Assembly: GCA_018882745.1 (NCBI GenBank)
Contig: VFFD01000007.1
Coordinates: 1-33,321 of the forward strand
Source: Candidatus Nanopelagicaceae bacterium
GTDB lineage: Bacteria; Actinomycetota; Actinomycetes; Nanopelagicales; Nanopelagicaceae
Length of the DNA: 33,321 nucleotides
Reading direction: 5' to 3'
Both the position numbers and the translations under genes were made by a program. How positions within the stretch are numbered: the first letter of the stretch is position 1; each line of letters opens with the position of its first letter. The notes below the pieces were generated by a model. The model saw only the letters and a list, made by a program, of their open reading frames with translations, had not been told where the DNA came from and searched no databases. This document shows, in pieces, positions 1 through 5,963 of the stretch.

Positions 1-1002
1 ACCTTCTATTGATTCACCGTTACTTAGTTCAACAGATATGCCGTCTTCAATCTCTTTGACGCCAGAAACGCCAGACTTAACAACGCGAATTCGGCCCGAA
101 TCAATTGCAAGTCTAACTTCCTCCGCGATCTCAGGAGCTAGGCGATGCCGATGGACATTCCACCAACGCAGATCGTGATCCAAAAAACTTGCTTTCATTT
201 GTTCGCTCCAACGATGCCAAATGTCAGGCAGTTGATGCCTAATCCCATCTTGGGCGGCTCTCCAATCATCAGCTTCTTCAATAAAGCGACGCATTTCTTC
301 TGGATTCTCGCGGGCAATCGCAGGAACTTCCAAAGGATCTGCACGATGAGCTAGATGAGCTTCTGGTATCAACCCATTACGGGATATCCCAGTAACTGTG
401 TTCGTTGAATTTCGTCGTATATGCGTAAGAGCATGATCAATAAAAGTTAAACCTGTGCCAATCCCAATCAAGTGACCATCTACTGCACTTACAGTAAGTC
501 GCCATGGGTCAGCTAGATAGCGCTTGGAAGTTAGATCCTTTCCAACGCCCGGAATTTGAAAAGATTCACCGTGACCGATGGCAAGAACTACAGCATTAGC
601 GAAGAGCTCTTCTCCGCCTGCAACGACAACTTTCCACTCCGCACCTTCTTGCGCTAAAGATATTGCCTTGTCCTGAATGTGTCGCAATTTAATTTTGCTA
701 AGGTCTAATGATTGAAGAGTTTCTTGAAGATAGCGAGCGTAAGCTCTTCTCGGCGCAAAGGTGTTCTTGTCGCATCCCATCCATTGCATGAAATGCTCAG
801 GATGATCCATGAATGCCGACATTCGCCCTGCCGGAACATTTAGCACATGACCTTCATCTTGTGTGCTGTATGCAATGCCCTCGCCCAAAACGTTTCGCGG
901 TTCAACGATGGTGATGTAGAGGCTGTCTTGAGATTTCCGGGCCAAATTGAGGGCAACAAGAAGCCCTGAAGCACCTCCACCAACAATCGCAATCTTTATC
1001 AC
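1..1002 (-). CDS. FAD/NAD(P)-binding protein (NAD_binding_9-like), 3' end beyond window
   Basis: The frame is open from a GTG at 1002 down to base 1 (334 codons) without a stop, so the C-terminus lies outside the window. The N-terminus is a Rossmann dinucleotide fold with GGGASG at residues 8-13. It is followed by the GEGIAYST and LNVPAGRMSAF blocks typical of the COG4529 / NAD_binding_9 family of FAD-dependent oxidoreductases; a later AIGHGE segment fits the second nucleotide-binding strand. The substrate is unknown; relatives include hydroxylase-like and uncharacterised proteins. An AGGGG stretch 5 bases before the GTG could be a Shine-Dalgarno and supports this start. It is divergent from the zinc-ribbon gene, with 119 bp between them. 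The family call is firm, the function is not. Confidence 0.8.
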   Translation of the reverse strand, partial: MIKIAIVGGGASGLLVALNLARKSQDSLYITIVEPRNVLGEGIAYSTQDEGHVLNVPAGRMSAFMDHPEHFMQWMGCDKNTFAPRRAYARYLQETLQSLDLSKIKLRHIQDKAISLAQEGAEWKVVVAGGEELFANAVVLAIGHGESFQIPGVGKDLTSKRYLADPWRLTVSAVDGHLIGIGTGLTFIDHALTHIRRNSTNTVTGISRNGLIPEAHLAHRADPLEVPAIARENPEEMRRFIEEADDWRAAQDGIRHQLPDIWHRWSEQMKASFLDHDLRWWNVHRHRLAPEIAEEVRLAIDSGRIRVVKSGVSGVKEIEDGISVELSNGESIEG

Positions 1003-1109
1003 AGGACCCCTAGAAACTTCGCTACTTTTGATTACATCAGAATAGTCAAAGTTTGAAAAAGTACTCGCCGACTCATCATCATGTCGCCAGTATTAATCCT
1101 GAGAAATGA

Positions 1110-1115
1110 TTTAAT
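1110..1115 (+). promoter_or_regulatory. Candidate -10 element (TTTAAT) of the zinc-ribbon gene
   Basis: TTTAAT differs from TATAAT at one position and ends exactly 6 nt before the GTG at 1122. The same spacing recurs at many operon heads in this window and implies a leaderless mRNA starting at the GTG. No clear -35 is visible. Confidence 0.4.
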
Positions 1116-1121
1116 CGCCGC

Positions 1122-1292
1122 GTGAGTGCCAATAACCATATGCCGTGCGACTTCTGTGGCAAACCTTATGACCCTGTTTCGACCCGGTGGTTATGTCCAA
1201 ACTGTCATATGAAGACAAACTGTTGCGATGGCGCCCCTTGTGCGATTCCAGAAAACGTTATCCCAGAACCAACTTCGAGTTCTGGGAATTAA
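1122..1292 (+). CDS. Small zinc-ribbon protein (56 aa)
   Basis: This is a 56-residue protein. Read from the GTG at 1122 it contains CDFC, a WLCPNC knuckle, a CC pair and a further Cys: seven cysteines in about 30 residues. CxxC...CxxC is the arrangement of a structural zinc ribbon. The tail is Pro/Ser-rich. The central STRWLCPNC block resembles a family of tiny uncharacterised bacterial zinc-ribbon proteins as I remember them; no function is known to me. The GTG start is preferred because a -10-like hexamer lies 6 nt upstream; an in-frame ATG six codons later (1140) would give 50 aa and has no clear Shine-Dalgarno either. The last four bases overlap the convergent UPF0303 gene, and the tail codons contain a strong hairpin (1261-1287). 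Confidence 0.65.
   Translation: MSANNHMPCDFCGKPYDPVSTRWLCPNCHMKTNCCDGAPCAIPENVIPEPTSSSGN
1261..1287 (-). terminator. Perfect 9-bp hairpin, likely terminator of the minus-strand operon
   Basis: TCCCAGAAC at 1261-1269 is the exact reverse complement of 1279-1287, with a 9-nt loop. On the minus strand it begins one base after the stop of the UPF0303 gene and is followed by a T-containing stretch (ATAACGTTTTC), so it suits intrinsic termination of the five-gene minus operon. On the plus strand it lies inside the last codons of the zinc-ribbon gene and is not followed by a T tract. Confidence 0.6.
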
Positions 1293-1774
1293 AGAACTTC
1301 TCCACGGCGCGCAAGAAATTCTGTAAGAACTTCAATTCCTAGTAAATGATCTTCAACTTGAGGTAGTCCTGAAATTAGAAGGATCCCCGCAAACCCCGAA
1401 TCTTTAGTGATGAGTGGTAAGCCCCCTCCGTGGATAGCATGGGTCTCGTTCGTCACTCCATTTTCAATATGCCAATCAATCTCAGTTTCTTCGGCCTTTA
1501 CTCGTTCGTACATCGTGGAGTGATGCTTCAGTTCAACAACGCGAGCCTTGCGGTTTATCCAACTATCATTTTCGGGCTTACTTCCGGAGAGACATGCTCG
1601 ATAAACCACCCAATCCCCAATTCGAACTTCGAGGGCTATAGGCAACTTCCGTTCTATGCCTATTTCGGTGGCAATCTTCCCAATCTCGATAGCGTCGTGG
1701 TTTGCGAGTGAAGATAACTGAAGCGTCGCTTCTTCACGTAGAAGATCTGCTGAACTCAATCCACCAGTTGTCAT
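1289..1774 (-). CDS. UPF0303 / GlcG-HbpS-like domain protein
   Basis: The 161-aa protein matches in length and layout the UPF0303 proteins (COG4702), a branch of the GlcG/HbpS-like (formerly DUF336) fold. Recognisable blocks are the N-terminal helix, the LPIALEVRIGDWVVY strand region near residues 44-58, the Met-Tyr helix around residue 88, and the closing GGLPLI...GFAGILLISGLPQVEDH segment that is diagnostic for this family. Biochemical function is not established; some relatives bind haem or cofactors. It is the last gene of the operon, starting 4 bp after the uppP stop. The start is the only plausible one next to that stop. Confidence 0.8.
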   Translation of the reverse strand: MTTGGLSSADLLREEATLQLSSLANHDAIEIGKIATEIGIERKLPIALEVRIGDWVVYRACLSGSKPENDSWINRKARVVELKHHSTMYERVKAEETEIDWHIENGVTNETHAIHGGGLPLITKDSGFAGILLISGLPQVEDHLLGIEVLTEFLARRGEVL

Positions 1775-1778
1775 GCAA

Positions 1779-2555
1779 TCACGCCGAAATTGTTCCAGAA
1801 GCTAACAGCGCTAATAAAAGTACTCCCAAGGCGATTCGATAGATTACAAAAGGCATGAAGCTCTTTGTTTGGACAAACTTCATCAACCACGCGATAACTG
1901 CATATCCCACCAGGAAAGCCGTGATTGTTGCTGCAAATGTTTCGGGCAGGGAGAAGTTGTTTGTCGGCTCGGACAGTGAATTGAACAACTCGTAAGCGCC
2001 GCTTCCTAAAACCGCAGGAATCGCAAGTAAGAATGAATAGCGCAGCGCATCTTCTCTGCGATAACCAAGGAATCGTCCCATCGCGATTGTTGCGCCAGAT
2101 CTTGAGACTCCAGGAATAAGCGCCATGGATTGGGCTAATCCATAGAAAATGCCGTCGCGAGTGTTGAGATTGTCGATGGTCTTCTCTTTCTTTCCTTTGT
2201 AATCCAGGTAGCCCAACAAGATTCCGAAGCCAATGAGAGTAACGGCAATCAACCAGAGGGATCTAAAGTTGCTACGAATGTATTCCTGGCCGAGATATCC
2301 CAGAATAAATATAGGGATCGAGCCCAGAATGATGAGTCTTGCGAGTTTGCCACCTCGCATGATTTCTTTGATTTGCTGGAAGAAGAAGAGCAAAACCGCC
2401 ATCTCCGTACCAATCTGCATAATTGCAGTAAAGGTTGCTCCGGGATCTTGAGCTGAAGGTAGAAACTCTCCGAGGATTCTTATATGTGCGCTTGAAGAGA
2501 TGGGAAGAAACTCAGTGAGCCCCTGAATGATTCCCAGAAAAATTGCCTCTAACAT
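1779..2555 (-). CDS. uppP: Undecaprenyl-diphosphatase UppP (BacA)
   Basis: This is an integral membrane phosphatase that dephosphorylates undecaprenyl diphosphate to recycle the lipid carrier for peptidoglycan and other wall polymers. It also gives basal bacitracin tolerance. At 258 aa it has the usual length. The first signature, QGLTEFLPISSSAH, is at residues 11-24 and contains the conserved Glu and the SSSAH loop. The second, PGVSRSGAT, is at 148-156 with the catalytic Ser/Arg pair. About seven to eight hydrophobic segments surround them. Its ATG is 2 bp downstream of the stop of the CDF-like gene, so it is translated as part of the minus operon. Confidence 0.95.
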   Translation of the reverse strand: MLEAIFLGIIQGLTEFLPISSSAHIRILGEFLPSAQDPGATFTAIMQIGTEMAVLLFFFQQIKEIMRGGKLARLIILGSIPIFILGYLGQEYIRSNFRSLWLIAVTLIGFGILLGYLDYKGKKEKTIDNLNTRDGIFYGLAQSMALIPGVSRSGATIAMGRFLGYRREDALRYSFLLAIPAVLGSGAYELFNSLSEPTNNFSLPETFAATITAFLVGYAVIAWLMKFVQTKSFMPFVIYRIALGVLLLALLASGTISA

Positions 2556-2557
2556 TG

Positions 2558-3139
2558 TTAAATCGAACTTTCTTTATGTTCGGCACGAGCAGCATCCAGA
2601 ATATCTCGGGCTGAATCGGCATTCATGATGAATATAACGGCGCCCACCACCAAGTCTGGAATAGCACTCACCCACACAAGAGTAATCAATCCAGCCACAA
2701 TGATGAGAACGTTTGAAACGGCGTCATTGCGCGCCGAGAAATATGCTGCCTTTGCCAATCCACCCTTGATTTCTCGGAACTTCTTCAGGATGAGTGCGCA
2801 ATAAAAGTTCACAGCAAGAGCCCCGGCGCCCACGATGCTCATGCCCCGTCCGACTGGTGCTTCTGGGTTTGAAATCTGTTGTAGAGCATTGAAAATGAAG
2901 CTAATTCCAGGAAGTAGAAGCAATAGAGCAAATATGTAACTTAACCGCTTTCGCCATCTTACTGAAAGAGAGAATGCGAGAAATATCAAGATATTAACTG
3001 AGGCATCTTCAAGAAAATCAAGGCTATCTGACAATAGCGCCACGGAATTAAATCGGTGCGCAAAATAGAATTCCACAACAAAATAACTGAGGTTGAGAAT
3101 GGCGACGCGGACAACAACTGGTTTCAGGGTTTCAGTCAT
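2558..3139 (-). CDS. Short cation-diffusion-facilitator-like transporter
   Basis: This 193-aa membrane protein is of the CDF (cation efflux) type, which exchanges divalent metals such as Zn2+ for protons. Five to six hydrophobic segments are visible. The metal-site region of TM2 reads SDSLDFLED (residues 37-45) and that of TM5 reads ARNDAVSN (136-143). The usual HxxxD of TM5 is therefore replaced by an Asn/Asp arrangement, and the cytoplasmic C-terminal dimerisation domain of classical CDFs is absent. The metal is not predictable. The frame is open further upstream, but the ATG at 3139 overlaps the stop of the peptidase gene (ATGACTGA) and is the natural coupled start. It lies third of five genes in the operon. 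Confidence 0.75.
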   Translation of the reverse strand: MTETLKPVVVRVAILNLSYFVVEFYFAHRFNSVALLSDSLDFLEDASVNILIFLAFSLSVRWRKRLSYIFALLLLLPGISFIFNALQQISNPEAPVGRGMSIVGAGALAVNFYCALILKKFREIKGGLAKAAYFSARNDAVSNVLIIVAGLITLVWVSAIPDLVVGAVIFIMNADSARDILDAARAEHKESSI

Positions 3140-3905
3140 TGTGAAGTAAGCCTCGGCGACGGAGCAGTGGTTCAATTTCTGCATCTCGACCCCTAAAGTT
3201 TCGAAACATCTGCATCGAGTCCACAGATCCACCACGACTCATTAATGCCTTTCTAAAGTGATCGCCATTCTTGCGATTAAGCCCACCATTCTCTTTAAAC
3301 CATTCAACTGTGTCAGCATCGAGAACTTCGCTCCAGATATAGCCGTAATAGCCAGCTGAATATCCACCCGCAAATATGTGCGAGAAATATGTCGATCTAT
3401 ACCGCGTGGGAACCGGCGAATAGTGCAAGCCGTAATCTCGAATGGCATTTTTCTCGAACTCTTCAACGCTCGTAATTTCTTGAGAGCCGTCGAGCGAGTG
3501 CCAGGCTAAATCCAAAACCGCTGCAGAAAGGTAACTGGTAGTTGCATGACCTTCATTGAATGTCGCTGATTCATGGAGCTTGTCGACCCATGCTTGCGGA
3601 AGTCGCTCCCCCGTTTGATAGTGAATTGCATAGTTATCTAGAACTTCTGGCCAGAGAATCCACATCTCATTAACTTGTGATGGGAATTCAACAAAGTCTC
3701 GCTGCACTGCTGTCCCCGACACTCGTGGGTACGTCACATCTGAGAGAAGTCCGTGGATGGCATGTCCAAACTCATGAAAGAGCGTCGTGGTTTCATCATA
3801 TGAAAGCAGAGTTACTTCTCCCTGGGGCGGTTTAGAAACATTCATGTTATTTACAACCACAGGCTTCTGATTAAGGAGTTTGCTCTGTTTCACAAGTGAA
3901 TTCAT
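3132..3905 (-). CDS. C-terminal zinc-binding part of the interrupted M3 peptidase
   Basis: This is a 257-aa frame from the first in-frame ATG after the TAA. It holds the whole catalytic zinc site (HEFGH at 44-48 of this fragment and Glu73 in VEFP) but lacks the N-terminal lobe that shapes the substrate channel, and there is no good Shine-Dalgarno before it. Separate expression as a working enzyme is doubtful. Its end overlaps the CDF-like start by 8 bp. Confidence 0.45.
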   Translation of the reverse strand: MNSLVKQSKLLNQKPVVVNNMNVSKPPQGEVTLLSYDETTTLFHEFGHAIHGLLSDVTYPRVSGTAVQRDFVEFPSQVNEMWILWPEVLDNYAIHYQTGERLPQAWVDKLHESATFNEGHATTSYLSAAVLDLAWHSLDGSQEITSVEEFEKNAIRDYGLHYSPVPTRYRSTYFSHIFAGGYSAGYYGYIWSEVLDADTVEWFKENGGLNRKNGDHFRKALMSRGGSVDSMQMFRNFRGRDAEIEPLLRRRGLLHND

Positions 3906-3986
3906 CCAGGCTCCACCGCGCTTTGAATCGCGGGTATAGAAATCTCCAATGTAAAGGCCTACCGCTGAACCATCCTCATTAAATAC

Positions 3987-5168
3987 TTAAAAAACCCGAG
4001 CCTCAGGATGATAGGCGACTAAATCTGGGCGTTCCTTGAAAGTGAGGCCGTATAACTTCTGCGCTGCAAAGAAAACGCCATCTTTGAGAACTCGCTCCAA
4101 TTCAAAATAGGGTTTCATCGCAGCGGTATCAAGGGAGTATTTCTCAGCCCTTACTTTCTCGGTATAGAAACCCCAGTCCCAACTTTGTAGTTCATCAGAG
4201 GAATCCCGCGACATGATGGCCTGTATATCTTTTCCTTCACGTTGCGCATTCTTTACTGCAGCAGGTGCCAGCTTTTTTAGCATCGCATGAACATTTGAAG
4301 GGTTTGCCGCGGTCTGTTCTTGGAGGACAAATTCAGCATGTGTCTTGAGACCAAATAGTTTCGCCCGCTCGGTCCTTAAAGCCACCATGCGAAGCAAAAC
4401 TGTTTGGGTGTCATTCTCGTTTTGGCGCCCACCTTTAAGGAGAGAGTTCTTCATTACTTTCTCTCGCAGCGCTCGATTCTTCAGAGAACTCAGCAAAGGA
4501 TGGCCAGTGAAATTGACCATAGTTATCAACCACTTGTCCTTCAAGCCACGTGATTCTGCAGCTGCTTTGCATGCTGCAATTTGGTTGGGGGTTAATCCAT
4601 CAAGATCGGCGACGTTATCAACCACAACTGCTAAATCATTGGTGTCAGCGAGAAGCTTCTTGCCAAATTGGGTCTGGAGAGACGAAAGTTCCTCGTTGAT
4701 CTCCTTAACTCGATTACGACTTTCTTCGCTTAATTCCGCGCCAGCATGGGAAAAGTCCCGGAAATAACGTTCGACGAGCCACGACTGCTCTTCGTTTAAG
4801 TCAGAAGTGTTGCCTCGCAAAGTCTTAATCCGCAAGAACAAATGAGGATTGAGTCGAATCGCATCCGAATGGGCCGCGAGCTTAGGAGCAATCTCCGCCT
4901 CGATTGCATCAATTTGATCATTAGTATCACTTGAAGACTTGTTGTAAAAAACATTAAGCACACGATTAAGAATTGCGCCGCTGCGCTCCATGGCCTCGAT
5001 AGTGTTTTCAAAGGTCACATTGGGATCAGCCAATATCGCATCAATTTCGAGCAATTGCTCATTCATACCGGCATAGAACGCTTCGAGGTAGTGATCCTCA
5101 GTAATCAGCGAGAAGGGCGGGAGTTCATACTCAAGTGAGGATTTTGTCAGGAAGGGGTTTGAGCTCAT
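3987..5168 (-). CDS. N-terminal part of the interrupted M3 peptidase
   Basis: This is the 393-residue product if the TAA terminates translation. It contains the helical N-terminal M3 region up to the residues just before the zinc-binding lobe, so alone it has no metal site and should be inactive. Start: ATG overlapping the upstream esterase stop by four bases (ATGA), indicating translational coupling. Confidence 0.6.
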   Translation of the reverse strand: MSSNPFLTKSSLEYELPPFSLITEDHYLEAFYAGMNEQLLEIDAILADPNVTFENTIEAMERSGAILNRVLNVFYNKSSSDTNDQIDAIEAEIAPKLAAHSDAIRLNPHLFLRIKTLRGNTSDLNEEQSWLVERYFRDFSHAGAELSEESRNRVKEINEELSSLQTQFGKKLLADTNDLAVVVDNVADLDGLTPNQIAACKAAAESRGLKDKWLITMVNFTGHPLLSSLKNRALREKVMKNSLLKGGRQNENDTQTVLLRMVALRTERAKLFGLKTHAEFVLQEQTAANPSNVHAMLKKLAPAAVKNAQREGKDIQAIMSRDSSDELQSWDWGFYTEKVRAEKYSLDTAAMKPYFELERVLKDGVFFAAQKLYGLTFKERPDLVAYHPEARVF

Positions 5169-5935
5169 CGACTTCTCTCCTCGATAAAGATCCTCGCATT
5201 TTCGAAGATCGTTTCTGCGTCATAATCCAACGTTGCAACGTGGTAGCTATTGGTGAGCTCAATTCGTTGTTTATCCGATGACCCTAATTCGCTCATGATT
5301 ATTTCAGTGTTGGAGACAGGCAGGACATGATCGTCAACGCTATGAAAAACCAACGTTGGTACCTTTATTGTCGGCAACAACGAGCGAGAAAGTTTCAGAA
5401 ACTTGTACAGTTGCGCAACGCCTTTTAATGGCAAAGCATCGTAGCCCCATTCCGTAACGCCCGGCTTCTTGATGTCATCTCCTACAGAGGCCCGTGACTT
5501 CTGAATCCTGGAAATTATGTGCACGAATTTAATTTGAATTCCAGGAATGTGAATCATGGGGTTAACGAGAATTAACCCATCGACGAGATGTTGATTCTTC
5601 GCTGTGACATACAGAGAATTCCCACCGCCCATCGATAGAGCGCAGATGAAGACCTTGGAGCACCGTTCTCGTAATTTTTTTAGTTCACTTTCAACTTTTG
5701 CTGGCCAGTCTTGCCACTGCACATGATTCAGGTCGTGCCACGTTGTTCCGTGTCCCGGCATTAGCGGGACGGAGACGGTGTATCCGCGTTCATTGAGGTA
5801 GTGAGACCACGGCCTCATTGAGGCTGGAGTTCCCGTGAAGCCATGTACAAGAAGCACGCCGATTTTCTCGTTGGGTCCGGTACCGGCGGCAAAGTAATCC
5901 TTAATCCAGCCTTCCGGGGCGCCCTCAATACTCAC
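5165..5935 (-). CDS. Alpha/beta hydrolase, Est30-like carboxylesterase/monoacylglycerol lipase
   Basis: This is a 256-aa serine hydrolase without signal peptide or membrane segment, so it is cytoplasmic. The oxyanion-hole HGFTG motif is at residues 31-35, the nucleophile elbow ALSMGG places Ser101, the acid lies in the VDDHVLP segment (Asp201/202), and the His is in NSYHVATLD (His232). Order and spacing match Geobacillus Est30-type carboxylesterases that hydrolyse short- to medium-chain esters or monoacylglycerols. The natural substrate is unknown. It is the first gene of the minus operon and starts at a GTG with no Shine-Dalgarno but a TAGGGT hexamer 6 nt upstream, suggesting a leaderless message. 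An overlapping ATG one base upstream is followed directly by TGA and can be excluded. Confidence 0.88.
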   Translation of the reverse strand: MSIEGAPEGWIKDYFAAGTGPNEKIGVLLVHGFTGTPASMRPWSHYLNERGYTVSVPLMPGHGTTWHDLNHVQWQDWPAKVESELKKLRERCSKVFICALSMGGGNSLYVTAKNQHLVDGLILVNPMIHIPGIQIKFVHIISRIQKSRASVGDDIKKPGVTEWGYDALPLKGVAQLYKFLKLSRSLLPTIKVPTLVFHSVDDHVLPVSNTEIIMSELGSSDKQRIELTNSYHVATLDYDAETIFENARIFIEERSR

Positions 5936-5941
5936 ATACGA

Positions 5942-5947
5942 ACCCTA
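5942..5947 (-). promoter_or_regulatory. Candidate -10 (TAGGGT) of the esterase operon
   Basis: TAGGGT on the minus strand ends 6 nt before the GTG start at 5935, implying a leaderless transcript. The whole divergent intergenic region is 28 bp. A weaker candidate for the plus gene, CACAAT at 5950-5955, ends 8 nt before the ATG at 5964. Confidence 0.45.
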
Positions 5948-5963
5948 AGCACAATCACCGTAA

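Larger units (their letters stand above)
3132..5168 (-). pseudogene. dcp: M3 metallopeptidase (peptidyl-dipeptidase Dcp-like) interrupted by in-frame TAA
   Basis: The two reading frames 5168-3987 and 3986-3132 are the same frame, separated only by TAA at 3987-3989. Read through, they give 678 codons, the normal length for bacterial Dcp. The N-terminus (NPFL...YELPPF) and the C-terminal FRGRDAEIEPLL match the oligopeptidase family. The zinc site is complete: HEFGH at 465-469 and the third ligand Glu in VEFP at about 494. At the break the family reads RVF-E-VF; here it reads RVF-stop-VF, consistent with one GAA-to-TAA change beside a T run. There is no frameshift and no other lesion. It could be a recent nonsense mutation, a strain polymorphism, a sequencing error or read-through. 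The start overlaps the esterase stop (ATGA). The intact enzyme would be a cytoplasmic peptidase acting on short peptides. Confidence 0.75.

Noticed and set aside
145-354. 69-aa plus-strand open frame near the left edge
   Set aside because: It lies wholly inside the minus-strand FAD/NAD(P)-binding protein gene, which has clear family motifs.
3906-3989. Frameshift between the two M3 peptidase halves
   Set aside because: The distance between the halves is a multiple of three and the intervening codons read as normal family sequence after the TAA, so it is a nonsense codon, not an indel.
3987-3989. Recoding of the TAA as a special amino acid
   Set aside because: TAA is not used for selenocysteine or pyrrolysine, there is no recoding stem-loop evident, and the family residue here is ordinary Glu.
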